A stretch of DNA of 64,000 nt from Enoplosus armatus (taxonomy: Eukaryota; Chordata; Actinopteri; Centrarchiformes; Enoplosidae). This document shows, piece after piece, positions 62,901-64,000 of the stretch (positions within the stretch are counted from its first letter, which is position 1; each line of letters begins with the position of its first letter). The stretch lies in the NCBI RefSeq assembly GCF_043641665.1, contig NC_092183.1, positions 4,861,501 through 4,925,500 of the forward strand, in the 5' to 3' direction. Below the pieces are notes generated by a model, which worked only from the letters and a program-made list of their open reading frames with translations, was not told where the DNA came from and did not search any database. Both the position numbers and the translations under genes were made by a program.

Positions 62901-64000
62901 AAATTTAAGTGGGCACTGGATTTGGCATTTATGAGACACTTATTGTTACGCTGAGAGGACTGGCACTTAAATGCAGATTCAGGAGGCAGAGTTTTTTCTT
63001 TTTTCCGTCATCTAAGAAGTCTTAAAGTCAGGAACATGAAGGCAGCCAAAAAAGCTGATATAGACAGGGAGAACAGGAACAGTTCAAACTACTTGTAATG
63101 TGGCTAATTGCTAATGAGGAGCAGCTGTGCAGGCTCATGATTGGATCAGGTGATGAAGAGGAGCAATGGCAGCTAACGGACATGGGAGTAATGGCTAATC
63201 TGCAGTGACAGAGGCAGGTCAAACCACCACCAGATGCTGACCACGTTGATTTGTTTTCATCTGGTTTGATAAGAATCAAGATTAAGAACAACCCTTGTTA
63301 GTTACCTAGCTACATCCATGAAAACAGGGACAGATTAATGGCCAGAAAATGTGTGCATGAGACTCTCACAGCTGCACAGCTCTTAAATCACCATATTTCT
63401 TCATTCCCTGTAAAAAAAAAACGCTTATCCCAGATCTCAGAACATGAATACAATACAGGGTTTGAGCCAGAATCCAACAGTTTCCCCCTAAAACATATAA
63501 TCTCCTGTCACTACAACCTGCCTGCACCCAATTGTCCCCCATAAAATTAGGGGCAGGATCTAAGCTGGTAGCAGTTTTAGATTTTATAAACTTTAAATGA
63601 ACTAGTTGCACTTCACTGGGCAGAAATACTTCCACATCCACACAACATTTGGAGCCCTTGCACCCTCCTACACTTGTGTTGATCATGCAGGTTACGTTAG
63701 TTGAAGTCTGAAGGGGTAGTTATGGGAACTGGGCCCATGACACTGATCAACCATAACTGGTAAACCAAGGGGAGACATTTATGTACCAATCATCCAACAC
63801 CTTTTAAATAATTCCAATGTGCAGAAATAACTTCTACCTCCCTCAGTGCCTTAGAAGCTTTCTAAAAAACAGAAGTCTGATCTCCTGCCGGCTCGGCTCT
63901 TTCTAATCTACATGGATAATTGCACGACTTGAGGTCTAAATACACATACAATAGGCTAGCAGGGTGTCTATTATTTTCATAGATAATAACAGTGTGCATA
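60000..64000. other. Intergenic sequence, few features
   Basis: Only the LINE tail at 61608 is named. 60660-60910 is repeat-poor and more GC-rich and might be a conserved element. No coding region recognised. Confidence 0.45.
61608..61648 (+). repeat. LINE 3' tail fragment
   Basis: The string 'aaatgtgctatataaataaa' followed by 'tgtgacttgattta' is the usual end of fish L2/Rex-type LINE 3' tails. No coding part is attached, so it is a very short 5'-truncated insertion. Confidence 0.5.

Overview
The window looks like non-coding nuclear DNA from a bony fish, probably a spiny-rayed (percomorph) teleost. Evidence: one short vertebrate-type exon with a splice donor, no dense ORFs, many CA/GT/GA/AT microsatellites and homopolymers, and remnants of repeat families I recognise from fish genomes (LINE-2-like 3' ends, a Tc1/mariner copy, hAT-like MITEs, the 'CAGTGGTTCCCA' and 'CAGTGGTGGAA' elements). 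Species, chromosome and copy numbers cannot be told from sequence alone.

The only protein-coding segment I can support is on the minus strand at 40473-40675. It encodes the conserved N-terminus of SRRM4 (nSR100), the neural Ser/Arg-repeat splicing activator that drives microexon inclusion. Since the gene reads leftwards, 1-40472 would be (part of) a very large intron 1, and 40676 to about 41350 is a GC- and CpG-rich 5'UTR/promoter. That promoter holds a REST/RE1-like motif about 72 bp upstream of the ATG, a perfect CRE palindrome and a long G-tract with G-quadruplex potential. No further srrm4 exon and no neighbouring gene exon was recognised; 41.4-64 kb is probably upstream intergenic DNA.

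Layout: 1-12.4 kb, intron with LINE debris, a MITE-like copy and nested elements. 12.4-13.2 kb, an inverted repeat with arms of about 140 bp around a retroelement-like core. 11.4-12.05 kb, 14.6-15.3 kb and several later blocks are repeat-poor and rich in TAAT motifs, so they are candidate conserved regulatory elements. 30-37.4 kb, more LINE debris. 37.5-38.7 kb, three long CA arrays, a mixed GC-rich block and a GA array. 40.4-41.4 kb, srrm4 exon 1 and promoter. 41.5-49.2 kb, more MITE-like and fish repeats. 52.2-53.5 kb, a hAT-like MITE with an 8-bp target duplication, followed by an internally deleted Tc1 element. 59.6-60 kb, a repeat carrying perfect nuclear-receptor palindrome and direct-repeat motifs.

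The biology here is regulatory rather than a multi-gene system: a neural splicing-factor promoter, the large intron behind it, and the mobile elements that have accumulated around them. Repeat family assignments come from remembered consensus features and would need a repeat-library search.
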